DNA of 64,000 nt from Diadema setosum. Its lineage: Eukaryota; Echinodermata; Echinoidea; Diadematoida; Diadematidae. A program made the position numbers and the translations under genes. The notes beneath the pieces are model-generated. The model was not told where the DNA came from, searched no databases, and worked only from the letters and a program-made list of their open reading frames with translations. Positions 34,408-44,500 of the stretch are shown in pieces. The stretch's first letter is position 1, and the number at the start of each line of letters is the position of its first letter. The stretch covers positions 22,196,034 through 22,260,033 of the forward strand of contig CM067069.1 of assembly GCA_033980235.1 (NCBI GenBank). The letters are read 5' to 3'.

Positions 34408-37050
34408 ATGCCAGGAAGTGAAGATAAGGGAGCCACCGGTGGGGCAGCAATGGGTCTTGAAGACATGGTGAGTGCTCTCACTAATGCATTCAAGAACTTA
34501 TCTTCTCCGAGAGGGATGCCTGCTGTTAAACTTTCAAAGTTTCGGGGAGTTGTTCAGAAGTCAGGGGAGTTGACACTCCGTGAGTGGTTTGATGAGTTTG
34601 AGGAGTATTGTAGCTATTACAAGCTACAAAGCCGAGAGAAGGCGCAGGTCCTAGTTGCTCATTTGGGTGGAGCAGCTAGAGATGAAGTTTTGTGTAGGGA
34701 TAGCAGTGTGAGAGATGACTGCGAGGCTCTCAAGGCAGTGCTGAAAGCTAGATTTGGGGTGTTTGAATCTGTGCAGGCCTTGAGCACAGAACTTCATGGT
34801 AGGGTGCAACAAGAGGGCGAGTCCCTTGCCGATTTTAGCAGTGCACTATTGCGACTTCATGACAGGATGATGGGTGCGGCAACTGGGAGTGAAAAGGTTG
34901 CTCTGTCCCAGTTGAAGGATAGTGTGCTAAAAGAAAGGTTCATTAAGGGGGTGAGGAACAGGCAGGTGCAGAGGGAGTTGAGGCGCATTTCCATCGGCTG
35001 TGAGGGTGAGAGTTTTCTTGTTATGCGGGATGAGGTTTTGAATGTGTTTCAGGACTCTGATCCCACTCTCGACAGGATGAAAGTCCGAGAGTGTGAGGTT
35101 GTCGAGGCATCCTGGGCGAAGACTGATCAGGACTCACCAACGCTTAAGACGATGCAGAGTGAGATCAGTCAGCTCAAAGATGCCTTGCATGGAGTGATAC
35201 AGGCCATGCAGATGAAGGGTAATACACCAGCGGGACAACCTCCACAGGCCATGAAATGCTACAACTGTAAGAAACCGGGACATCACAGGAAGGATTGTCC
35301 CACACCTCCAAAGTGCTATGGATGTAAAAAGCCAGGTCACCTTCGAAAGGATTGCCCAGAAGAGGCTACAAAGAGAGATGTACCTCCAACAAAGTCACCT
35401 GAGGGTCATGTGAAGGTTGATGAGGTGAAGATTCGTGATTCGGGTGATGTTGAATTGACAGATTTGACAGCTTCCTGTCCCACAGCTGTTGTGAAGATTG
35501 CTGGAGTGAATGCAGGCTGTGTTCTTGATACGGGAGCGGAAGCAAGTCTTATACCATTCTCCTTTTATAAGGAACGGTTACAAGAGGTGGTTGGTCCTCT
35601 TGGATCTACTGATTCTAGGGTGAAGGTGATGGGTGTCTCAGGTGCAACGATCCCAATTGCAGGGTATTTCCATGCAGAAGTTGCGGTGGCCAAGGGAGTC
35701 AGCGAGGTTGGATTCCTGGTGATTCATGATATGCCATCGACCACGTGTCGTGATGACCATCCCGTCATCCTTGGCTGTAATGCTCTCAAGTGTCTGCTAG
35801 GGGAAAACTTTTCCTCTGGGGATGGAAACTGGGAAATTGTGAGAAAAACAATGGAGATACAATCAAAGTCCCAGGCATCCTCTGATGAGTTGCTGTTGAC
35901 GACTGGTGACAGGTGTGAAGTGGTGCCACCACGCAAGATTCGGCGTGTCACCTATCAGGTTCCCGACTACAAGAATTGGGAGGGGAGAGGTTTGTTCGTT
36001 GAGTCGAAAGGAGTCTGTGATGAGGTGTCTACAGTATCAGGGCATCTAGATGTATACGAAGGGTATACGAAGACAGAGAGCCCTCTCTTGCAAGTCCCAG
36101 TGGCGAACTGTAGTGATTCTTGCCTCGTTCTGAAGCCAGGTTCCAGCTTTGCATCAGCAACCGCGGTACAACTGAAGGAGGAGGTTATTCTACAGGAGAG
36201 ATGTAGTAGTGTGGAGGTCTCTGTGGCGGATGTGGTAGTTCAGCCTGATACCCATTGTGAGAGTCACAATAAACTGAATTTGTCACTGGCAGAGGAAGAC
36301 GTGAAGGAACATGTCTATACTTTTGTGGACGGGAGGAAGATTCCTCTTCCAGCTGGGGTCACGCTGGATGAAGTTAAGGGAGAAGAGGCGGAACGTCTAT
36401 CCGCCCTCCCCTTCGAACACAGTGATGTCTTTGCGAAGTCTGACATGGGTCTCGGGTTCTGCGGTGTGATGCCTCATCACATCAATAGTACTGATGGGCC
36501 TCCAATAGGCCTCCCTTATCGTGGAATTCCTCCATCCCAAGTTCCTGAAATCAACAGTCTTTTGCAAGAGAAGCTGGGAAAGTGTATTATCCAGAAGTCG
36601 AAGAGTCCGTTTGCCAGTCCGATTGTCCCAGCGCACAAGAAGGACGGGTCCCTTCGTCTGTGCATTGACTATCGGCAACCCAGTTCTAGGACTGTTAGGG
36701 GCTCTTTTCCACTCCCTTGCATTGAAGAGACGTTGGAAGTTTTTGGTGGGTCAAAATCTCTTGACTTGGCGAATGGATATTTCCAAGTAGCAATGGATGA
36801 TGAGTCTGTAGAGAAGACTGACCTCCGCGTGCCCTGGGGATTGTTTGAATTTTGTTGCATGCCATTTGACCTTGTGAATAGTCTGAGTGCATTCCAGAAG
36901 AGAACAGAAATGATGAGACTGCTGATGTTCGCATCAATGACACTGAGAGTAATAGTACTGATGATGATGGCGAGGATGATTTCCCGGGTTGGATGTAGTT
37001 CCCAGAATGGGTCGAGGATGAAGGAAATTCAAGTGAGGATGCCCACGTAG
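34408..37050 (+). CDS. Gag-protease-reverse transcriptase polyprotein, truncated by an internal deletion
   Basis: An 880-codon frame without stops. Residues 1-250 are a Gag capsid (REWFDEFEEYC...LVAHLGGAARDEV). Two CX2CX4HX4C zinc knuckles follow at 284-297 (CYNCKKPGHHRKDC) and 303-316. The aspartic protease has VLDTGAEASLIP (Asp374) and HPVILGCNAL. The RT finger region has PFASPIVPAHKKDGSLRLC and IDYRQP (about 740-757), then SLDLANGYFQVAMDD. The following conserved core reads KTDLRVPWGLFEFC and MPFDLVNSLSAFQK, with unusual changes from the family pattern. At about codon 831 (base 36900) the RT breaks off before the catalytic YxDD and joins downstream sequence. The last 49 residues are out of frame. 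In the next frame the same DNA reads an acidic tail (DTESNSTDDDGEDD), probably the original pol C-terminus. Gag-protease could still be made; RT cannot work. Confidence 0.92.
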   Translation: MPGSEDKGATGGAAMGLEDMVSALTNAFKNLSSPRGMPAVKLSKFRGVVQKSGELTLREWFDEFEEYCSYYKLQSREKAQVLVAHLGGAARDEVLCRDSSVRDDCEALKAVLKARFGVFESVQALSTELHGRVQQEGESLADFSSALLRLHDRMMGAATGSEKVALSQLKDSVLKERFIKGVRNRQVQRELRRISIGCEGESFLVMRDEVLNVFQDSDPTLDRMKVRECEVVEASWAKTDQDSPTLKTMQSEISQLKDALHGVIQAMQMKGNTPAGQPPQAMKCYNCKKPGHHRKDCPTPPKCYGCKKPGHLRKDCPEEATKRDVPPTKSPEGHVKVDEVKIRDSGDVELTDLTASCPTAVVKIAGVNAGCVLDTGAEASLIPFSFYKERLQEVVGPLGSTDSRVKVMGVSGATIPIAGYFHAEVAVAKGVSEVGFLVIHDMPSTTCRDDHPVILGCNALKCLLGENFSSGDGNWEIVRKTMEIQSKSQASSDELLLTTGDRCEVVPPRKIRRVTYQVPDYKNWEGRGLFVESKGVCDEVSTVSGHLDVYEGYTKTESPLLQVPVANCSDSCLVLKPGSSFASATAVQLKEEVILQERCSSVEVSVADVVVQPDTHCESHNKLNLSLAEEDVKEHVYTFVDGRKIPLPAGVTLDEVKGEEAERLSALPFEHSDVFAKSDMGLGFCGVMPHHINSTDGPPIGLPYRGIPPSQVPEINSLLQEKLGKCIIQKSKSPFASPIVPAHKKDGSLRLCIDYRQPSSRTVRGSFPLPCIEETLEVFGGSKSLDLANGYFQVAMDDESVEKTDLRVPWGLFEFCCMPFDLVNSLSAFQKRTEMMRLLMFASMTLRVIVLMMMARMISRVGCSSQNGSRMKEIQVRMPT

Positions 37051-37462
37051 GTCTGCAAGATCTGCAAGGCAAACTCATAACAATCCATTCAATCTCCCTT
37101 GCTCCGTAAAAGAGTAGCAAAGTCTACTTATTGTCTCTTATTTCTGTAGCTATGCTATAGAGCCATAATTTTGATGTTTTTGTCATTGAGTTGACACTAG
37201 TAGTATGACTGGATTGCAAGCTAATGGGTTAATTGGATGACATGGCTTATGGAGAAATGAAGTTTCAGGAAATTGTGTTCTGTATTATAGATACTGATAT
37301 CAGAACTAAGATATAATGCAACAGCTGTTTTAGTTTTGAGACCAGATCTTCCGTTAGTAATATTTATGATGTAATGTGTATTCATATTATACAGCAAGTG
37401 TTAATAGTTTTTAACTATGTTGTGTGCTGTATGAGGTCAACAGCACGGTTGTCAGGATGGAT

Positions 37463-39742
37463 TGTGGGAATATAGAAATTCGTGCTGTATATACTACATA
37501 TTGCATTAGTGCATGCATAGTACATGCATGTAGATGCACAGTATAAGACACTGTATCATAGAGTATGTATTGTAGGTACACCTGTGTAACACCAAGGCAC
37601 AAGAGTACAGCTACAAGCCAATCCCAGAACAAAGGTGTTGCACTATACACCTGACCATGTATTGTCCTTGGGGTAGAGAACAAAAGATTAGTCACCAATC
37701 TGTGTTGTAAGGTGGCAAAAGATGCTGGTAGGTAGGACCGAACTACCATAAATGAACATGAATGTCTTCATACTCATGTGTCAGAAATAGTTCTAATATG
37801 TTGGAATAACTATCTGGTGTGGAAATCTACATCAAATCAATTTTAATGTTCATGTTTGGTGTAATAAGTATATCTTATTAATTGGAACTTGTACACATAA
37901 GAGTTGTTGTATAATGGGCGAGATGAGGGGAGGGATATCGAGTGATGATGAGGGTGAGTCGGTCAAGCGTGTCCCTCATATGATAAAGAACTTGACCATG
38001 TGCTCCATTGCTGTGCTGACCCTTGAGTGAGGTGGACAGTCAATCGGGTGTGGCTGCAAGAAAGCCGAAAGTAGACTTTGGTTTCTCCGTTCGAGGTATG
38101 TTGAGCTATATATCATTGTAAGATATCTTAGATATATCTTTCGTAAGTGTTATACTCAAGTGTACATGTATTTTGATATAAATGAATAAGTTGATTCTTA
38201 TTTTGATGTTGGCTTGGAGTTCTTTGAAAGAGATTCATACTTAGAGAGTATGTTTTTGCATATATTATTTGGGATTTTAAGTAACTCCAGAGAATGTTGC
38301 TATGAGACTATTGCAGTGAGTGTTGTATTATAGTAGGAGCTGTATTGTACCTCGATCAGTGATTTCAACTTGAGTTGGTTACATTATATATATAGTTTTG
38401 TATTGTTAGCCAGTCAAGAATATGATTAGACTTATAAGCCATTTCTTTGGTGGAGTTGATAGTTGGGATTTTGTATCATCCAAGAATGTAGTAAAATATA
38501 TCTCCAGGATGTTGATGTAGTATATAAACACAGTTAAAGGATAACCGAGTCCAGTAACTGTATATACTGTGACATGTGTTTTTAGCAAGCTGCTATACAT
38601 GAACAAAGATAGACTGTGATAACATATCTATATAAGTTCTTTCCACGAACTGAATAGTAGATTGCTGAGATTATGTAAATGTTGTATGAAATATATCATT
38701 GGGAGTTTAATGTCAATTGTTTGTTCACACAAGGGGTTCTCGGGTTGAACCAGTGACAGTACCGAGTGTCTGGGTACGTTGAGAAGGAGAAACCAAGCTC
38801 TATATTTCAGGCAGTGCAGCAGCCGTTGGTTTCATCCGCAGGGTATATGTTGCGGAGTGAGAACGTCGAGTGGTTCTCGTGGTATTGCCTACGTAGGGTA
38901 AGTCAGGATGTCCGAATCAGATTGTGGCATTTAAAGTGTTTTACCCTATGTTTTATCCAGTTATGATGTATATAGATGTTTGTGTCTATAATTGTAATGA
39001 TTGTGTTCATCAAAAGGTCTATAATGATATAGAGTTCTGTACACATGCACAGTTCAGACAGTTGTCTGATGTGGACCGAATATATATTACTTATATATAT
39101 GTCATTTCAAAGGGTTTGCTAACAGGAATTGTTTTCCTATCGCTCCTTGTGAAATTCAAAGTGTTTATATTGGACCACATGCAAAAGAAGGTCAAGGATT
39201 TACATTTGATGACAATGGATATTGATTTGTATTGGTGAATACGTGTATATATCAAGAGTTCAGTTGAATTTGTATTTACAAGGGAAGTCAATGTGGTACA
39301 AGTGATAGTTGTGTATTTGTATACATAATTGGTGTTGTGCGGAAATTGGTTAAGATACAATGTGTATGTGCAAAAGCCCATACTTATGATGGATTGTCTT
39401 TTTGTCTGTATCTTTTCAGGGTCTTTTCTTCTGTTTATACGTCATCTTCTGTTTTTGAGTCTTCTTAAAATTCTTCTTTTAGACTTCTTCTGTTTTGGTC
39501 TTCTTCTGTTAGTCTTCTTCTATTGCGTATTCTTCTTCTATTTCTACTTCTTCGCCTTCTTTTATATGCTCCAAGTTGTGTGACTCTCGCAGTGCGAGGG
39601 AATAAAATCCTTCAACCCACAAATTCAAGTCGTGGACGAGCGTCTCTATTGTGTGTGTAGCAAGCATCCTGACAAGTAGCGTGCTACCAGCATTGCCCGA
39701 GTGAGAGAGGGAACGAAAGAGAGGAAAGCCCGCCTTACGACA
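37463..39742 (+). repeat. 3' LTR (2280 bp)
   Basis: This is a direct repeat of 31789-34068 at an offset of 5674 bp, with the same TG...CA ends. AATAAA lies at 39601-39606. CAAA follows at 39743-39746. Confidence 0.95.
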
Positions 39743-39844
39743 CAAAGATGTTTTATAAGGCCAAAAGGGCAGGGGCGAAAGAGAGGGAGAGAGAGAGGGG
39801 GTGAGATGGACTCGTGGAGAGAAAGGCGTTTGAGTAGCTCGAAC

Positions 39845-40175
39845 TTTGAGGGACTACAGATTCGAAAATAATGGACATTTCTTCTTCTTTTTTTTTTTTC
39901 ATCTTTAGGCATAAATTATGCTTCTAAATGGGAATTTGAGGTCTTAAACAAAGCTATACCGCTGCTTGCCCACCTTTAAAAGGGAGAAAATGAAGGGGAG
40001 GCAGAATTTACTCCTATAGGTCACGTACGTAGACGCTCGCGATTATCCAGCGGTTTGCTTCCTAAAATGGCCGCCGTTGTTTACGTGAGAATCGCGCGAG
40101 TATAGTAGACCGTAAGGTTGTACTGTACGCTCTTTGGTCCTATACCGTGCATGCTCGGTGTTGATGCTCCGCCTG
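39845..40175 (-). repeat. Right arm of the inverted duplication (partner at 29405-30062)
   Basis: Its reverse complement follows the landmarks of the left arm and lacks the 322-bp MITE. It ends about 300 bp upstream of the PIN1 start codon and may therefore overlap the PIN1 promoter or 5' UTR. Confidence 0.65.
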
Positions 40176-40474
40176 GCGAACCTGCCTCAGCTGCCTGTAA
40201 AACCGTATCCTGTTTTTTGTAAATTTACTCCACTTTAATGTCCCAAGCTTCGGTCCAAATCAAGCAGGGTACCCCCTTCAGTGCTTGAATCTTTCGACCT
40301 GCCGACCGCTGAGTCAACCAACTAACACTAAATTGTTAGTGTTACAGCATAGTCCTAGATTCTATGCGTCCAATGTGTTAGACTAAAAGACGTGAGACGG
40401 TACGAGCCTGGGAGACGAGTCTTGACTGTAGGGCATCGATAGACACCGTGGTGTGGCGTTAGTAAAAAAAGAGG

Positions 40475-40529
40475 ATGGCAGATGACTTACCCGAAGGTTG
40501 GGAAGAGCGATACAGCAGGAGTCACAACG
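40475..40529 (+). CDS. PIN1: PIN1 exon 1 (coding part)
   Basis: It encodes the first 18 residues, up to the first strand and loop of the WW domain, and ends in phase 1 at CACAACG|GTTAGT. The intron position (before the Gly-x-Val-Tyr-Tyr strand) is that of vertebrate PIN1. Confidence 0.93.
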
Positions 40530-41524
40530 GTTAGTAGATGTCTGATTTTTTACCTGTAACACGTTAGATGCCTATAGTATAGACTGTGGTCAACTGGTTT
40601 GTTCAGCTATTCTTGGATAACAAATGGCTCACCTGCACCCAGACTAAAAAAGTACAAATTGTAAGAAAACGGGCATTAATTCATGTAACGTTAGGCCTAA
40701 TTATGGTCCTGGCAGCACTCCTGGGGCTGTTTCACGAAGAATTAGTCTAAACAATCTAGGCCTACCTCTCAAAATAAATGAACGTGGCAACATCTGGGGA
40801 AAAAAGTAAATGATTCATTTTCACATTTATAATGGCGACTGCCACTCATCGTGTGCATAACTGTTAGACATCTAACGTTAGAGCTATTCCAAATTACAAT
40901 TTCACACTGAAAGAGTAGATGGGTACGGTACACGACGGCAAATCCCCCATTCACTCCTGTACACACAAATTTGTCAGCAAATTAACTAAATCACTTTGTA
41001 GGTATTTCAGGTTCTCTGTCTTCATGAATTCAGCCGTTCACCAGCCTTTTGGCGCTTTACTTGCAGTCATCCCACAGCAGACAGCAGGCGAGCTGCCAGA
41101 TTTTCAGAGCGAGCTTGCACGCACTTGGGAGGATAGTTCTGTAAATAAGAGTTGTGTGTACAGTGACATAGCTTGCTTGTTCATGTGTGTCATGGAATGA
41201 TAGGAGCTCGCCTATACGTTTACTAGATTAAGTTTTACAATATGTAGACCTAGTAGGCCTATGTATTTTTTTTAACTGCATTTTTTTTTTCACAATGCAC
41301 ATCTTTTATTAAGCATAAAGATCCGGGGGGGGGGGGGGGGGGGGGAGATCCAAATCATCTTCTTCTTGAATGCTTGATTTTCAACAAACTTGGTCAGTAT
41401 TTTGTGCTTGGGTGATATTTGTACAAATGGGCATGCATCCCCACAGAATGCAATGCCCATAGACACACCAGGGTGGAAGGTAGACAGGCACAACCCCAAA
41501 TTCAAAAATCTTTTCAAATTTTTT

Positions 41525-41555
<31 letters not shown>

Positions 41556-44500
41556 TTCAAATTGTAAGCTAGGCCCTATAGGGTATGGTTGAGCTCTGTA
41601 TAATTTAGATTAGTGATTGCATGGAAGGTGAACTTGCAATACGGTACTCGGGTAAGCGCAAGACCCTGGGTCTCTTGTTTACTGTAATTTGACATTGCAA
41701 TATCCTGACCTTGAATGAGAGTTGTGAGTTATCTGTCAAATGTTCTTGCAAATGCAGGCATTCTATGCTGGTGCTGGTGATCAGGACAATCAGGCCTGCA
41801 GCTGAGTCCTCGGTCACTTTTTAGTGCAGTCTGAGCAAGAAGGTTTCAGAGTTGGAGTTCCAGCTGGCTGTAATTATTCAAACAGTTGTCAGATTTCTAA
41901 TGATGTACAAAAGAATTTTACAGATGTTGCATTTGTGCTTTTGATGATCGGTGTTTGAAGCTCCTGCAGTGATGCAAAATTGACAAAATTTGAAAAATGT
42001 TTTATGAATATTTCAACAAATTTAATCAGATTCAATTCCTTCACTGAAAATAATAGAGACAGGTACAATGTAGATTTTCCCGTAGTGAACAGAAATAAAG
42101 AATCAAATCTTGACTGTGTGACCATAAATTTGAAGAACAATTTTAGAAATCGTAAAACAATGGCACCTATCTAATATCTATCAATAGGCATTCAGCAGAA
42201 TCCCCAGTCACTGTGTTGCAATATGGTACTGGTATACTGTGCATTTCAACTGAGTTTCCATGGGCAACATCGCAGACTTCTAATGAACTGTGATTATAAC
42301 ACATTATGTCAATTACACTTCCTTTGCTGACACAGAGACAAGTAGAACTAGATGTAATATATTTTCCATAGCAGATAGAAATAATCAGTCAATCAATGGC
42401 ATGACTGTGTTACAATAAGACATCACAAACAAGAGCCTAGCACTACAGCAGAATCTTTGGTAGGGCTTATAGCTGAAGCACAAGCACGCACTGTGTGCTG
42501 CCGGGACTGCCAGGCTATCTTTGTGCCCCATGTACAATGTACATGTATGTTTCCCCAAATACCAGCACAGTCCGATTGAGGTACTCTTGCAGTGCAACGA
42601 GGTCAAAACTTATTCAACCGAGACACTTCAAGTACCAAAAAGTATCAATTTTATGTATTTGTTGAAATAACAATCAATGTAAAACTACCTCTGTTGCCAA
42701 GCCTTCTTTGCACATCCTTATGATCCTCTGAAAAACGTATCAGGGCAATTATCCCCAGAGGGCAATTACTCCCCCCCCCCCCCAGCTAAATGCTGGCAGG
42801 GCTGCCAACTCTCACGCATTGAGCGCGAGACTCGCGCAATTCAACCAATTTTGACTGTCTCACTCGATAAACGAAATCTCATGCTAAACCCCCAAAATGG
42901 AATGTACATGACTACAAAAATAAATATATCTCTAAATTCTCTGATATTCCGAATATCGATATGCCCAAGCCCAAAATTTCGAGATTTTCCCGCGCGGATG
43001 TAAAGCTTAACCAATAATAATCGTTTTCGGTTCGCGCGCAAAGACGAGCTATTGGATTACGATTGGTTTCTACCTATACCACGTGAGCGTAGCTTGTACT
43101 TTTGGCAAATTACAGTACATGTATGGCTATGATGTGTGCTTTACATCGCTTTACATACACTGACTGTGTACTAGTACGTAGTACGTACGTATGTTCGGCC
43201 ACACAGCAGGCCGCCAGGCGCTAGCCAGGATCTAGGAGGTTGCTCCGCTCCCTCACATTGTCTCACGCCAAATTCTCACTCAAGGTTGGCAGCCCTGATA
43301 CTGGTTAGTGTAAGGTTAAAGTAAAGATTAGGGTTAGGAGTTTGGGTTAGGGTTAGGGTTAGGTTCAGGATTAGGATTCGGACCAGAAGAAGGGTACGGA
43401 GTAATTGCCCTATACCCCTGAAAGGTTACCATCATTACCCTTGTCTTAACAGCGACTCTTCTGCTGCACCAGTACAGTTTCTGGTTCAAAACTGTAAGAG
43501 GTCTAATCTCCCATTCTTTGTGCAGGTAACAGATAAATTGTTTTCTCTTCTGTCCAACCTTCTGACAGCTACCCCCTCCCCCAAGAAAATAGAGATAAAA
43601 AGGAAAAATTGGCAGAGGTTCAATGACAAAAGCTAGCATAAATCTGCACACAAAGAGCATATCATCGCACAAAAAAATATGCAGTGAACTATAGTACATG
43701 TATGTGTGCTTGTTTCAGAGCTACTCGCGGAGATCTGGCACTAAGTATGGTTAACCGAGTTTTGGAAGAATTTTGAGGAGCATTCCCAAGTGTAGTTTAT
43801 CTTCCTCAATATCTCATTTCCTTATGCAAAATTGCCAGAAATTAGAGTGAAAATCAAAATCAAGGAAGAAAATTACTTGGAATGATGTTTATGACAAAAA
43901 TGATGTGTTCTTGATTTCCATGGACCTTTAAAGCAACTTGTATATTTGTGGAGGGAAAAAATGTCTCCAAAGGTTCCATTTCCACTTTCATTTTGTTTCT
44001 TTCATTCCAACAAGTATAATGATAACATATGAATACACTTACAATACACCAATGTGCTAAAACAAACAAACTATGAACTGAGATACAATGATGTAGATTT
44101 CATGACAAATACCAAACGAAGGTTGGTGGAAATGGAGGGAACTGCAGGGCTTGTGGTTTGCAGTTCCCTCATTTAAGAAAATAAATGAGAAATAAAAATA
44201 AAAATAAAAATGATTACAAAACTTAAACTAGGCAAAATGCTTGAAAAAAACAATTGGACAGAAAAGAAGTACGCACATACAGACACATAAACAAGTGCAA
44301 GACGGCTCTCTTGTAAAAGAAGAAAGAGGGAAAGTAAGTAAGCGTGGAATGTATGACAGGAAGAGACTATCTACATACTCAGTAGTGGACAGAAAAAAAG
44401 GAGAAGGAAGAGGAGATGGTATGGTGGATCAAAACGAGGGCATGCGAGGCACTAATTTTTATATTTATAAGCTTGCCAAACTATAACAAATTTTTTTTTT

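Larger units (their letters stand above)
31789..39742 (+). mobile_element. Young Ty3/Gypsy LTR retrotransposon, internally deleted
   Basis: Two 2280-bp LTRs, a tRNA-Leu primer site, a gag-protease-RT frame and a 4-bp target duplication define the element. The LTRs differ in my reading by two 4-bp indels (at about 31831/37526 and 33729) and one substitution (near 33231/38905), so insertion is recent. The internal part is only 3.4 kb. The second half of RT, all of RNase H and the integrase are missing, so the copy is non-autonomous. No clear polypurine tract is visible just before the 3' LTR (37440-37462). Confidence 0.95.

Noticed and set aside
40265..40345. tRNA-like word order on the minus strand (ttggttgactcagcgg...)
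   Set aside because: No cloverleaf can be closed and the B-box is poor; not called a tRNA.
40919..41200. 93-codon frame in PIN1 intron 1
   Set aside because: Could be an alternative exon (an AG at 41010 precedes gttctctgtc), but there is no recognisable domain and no matching donor that gives a meaningful protein.
43329..43365. True telomere or chromosome end
   Set aside because: Only a few gggtta units, internal to an element and with unique sequence on both sides.
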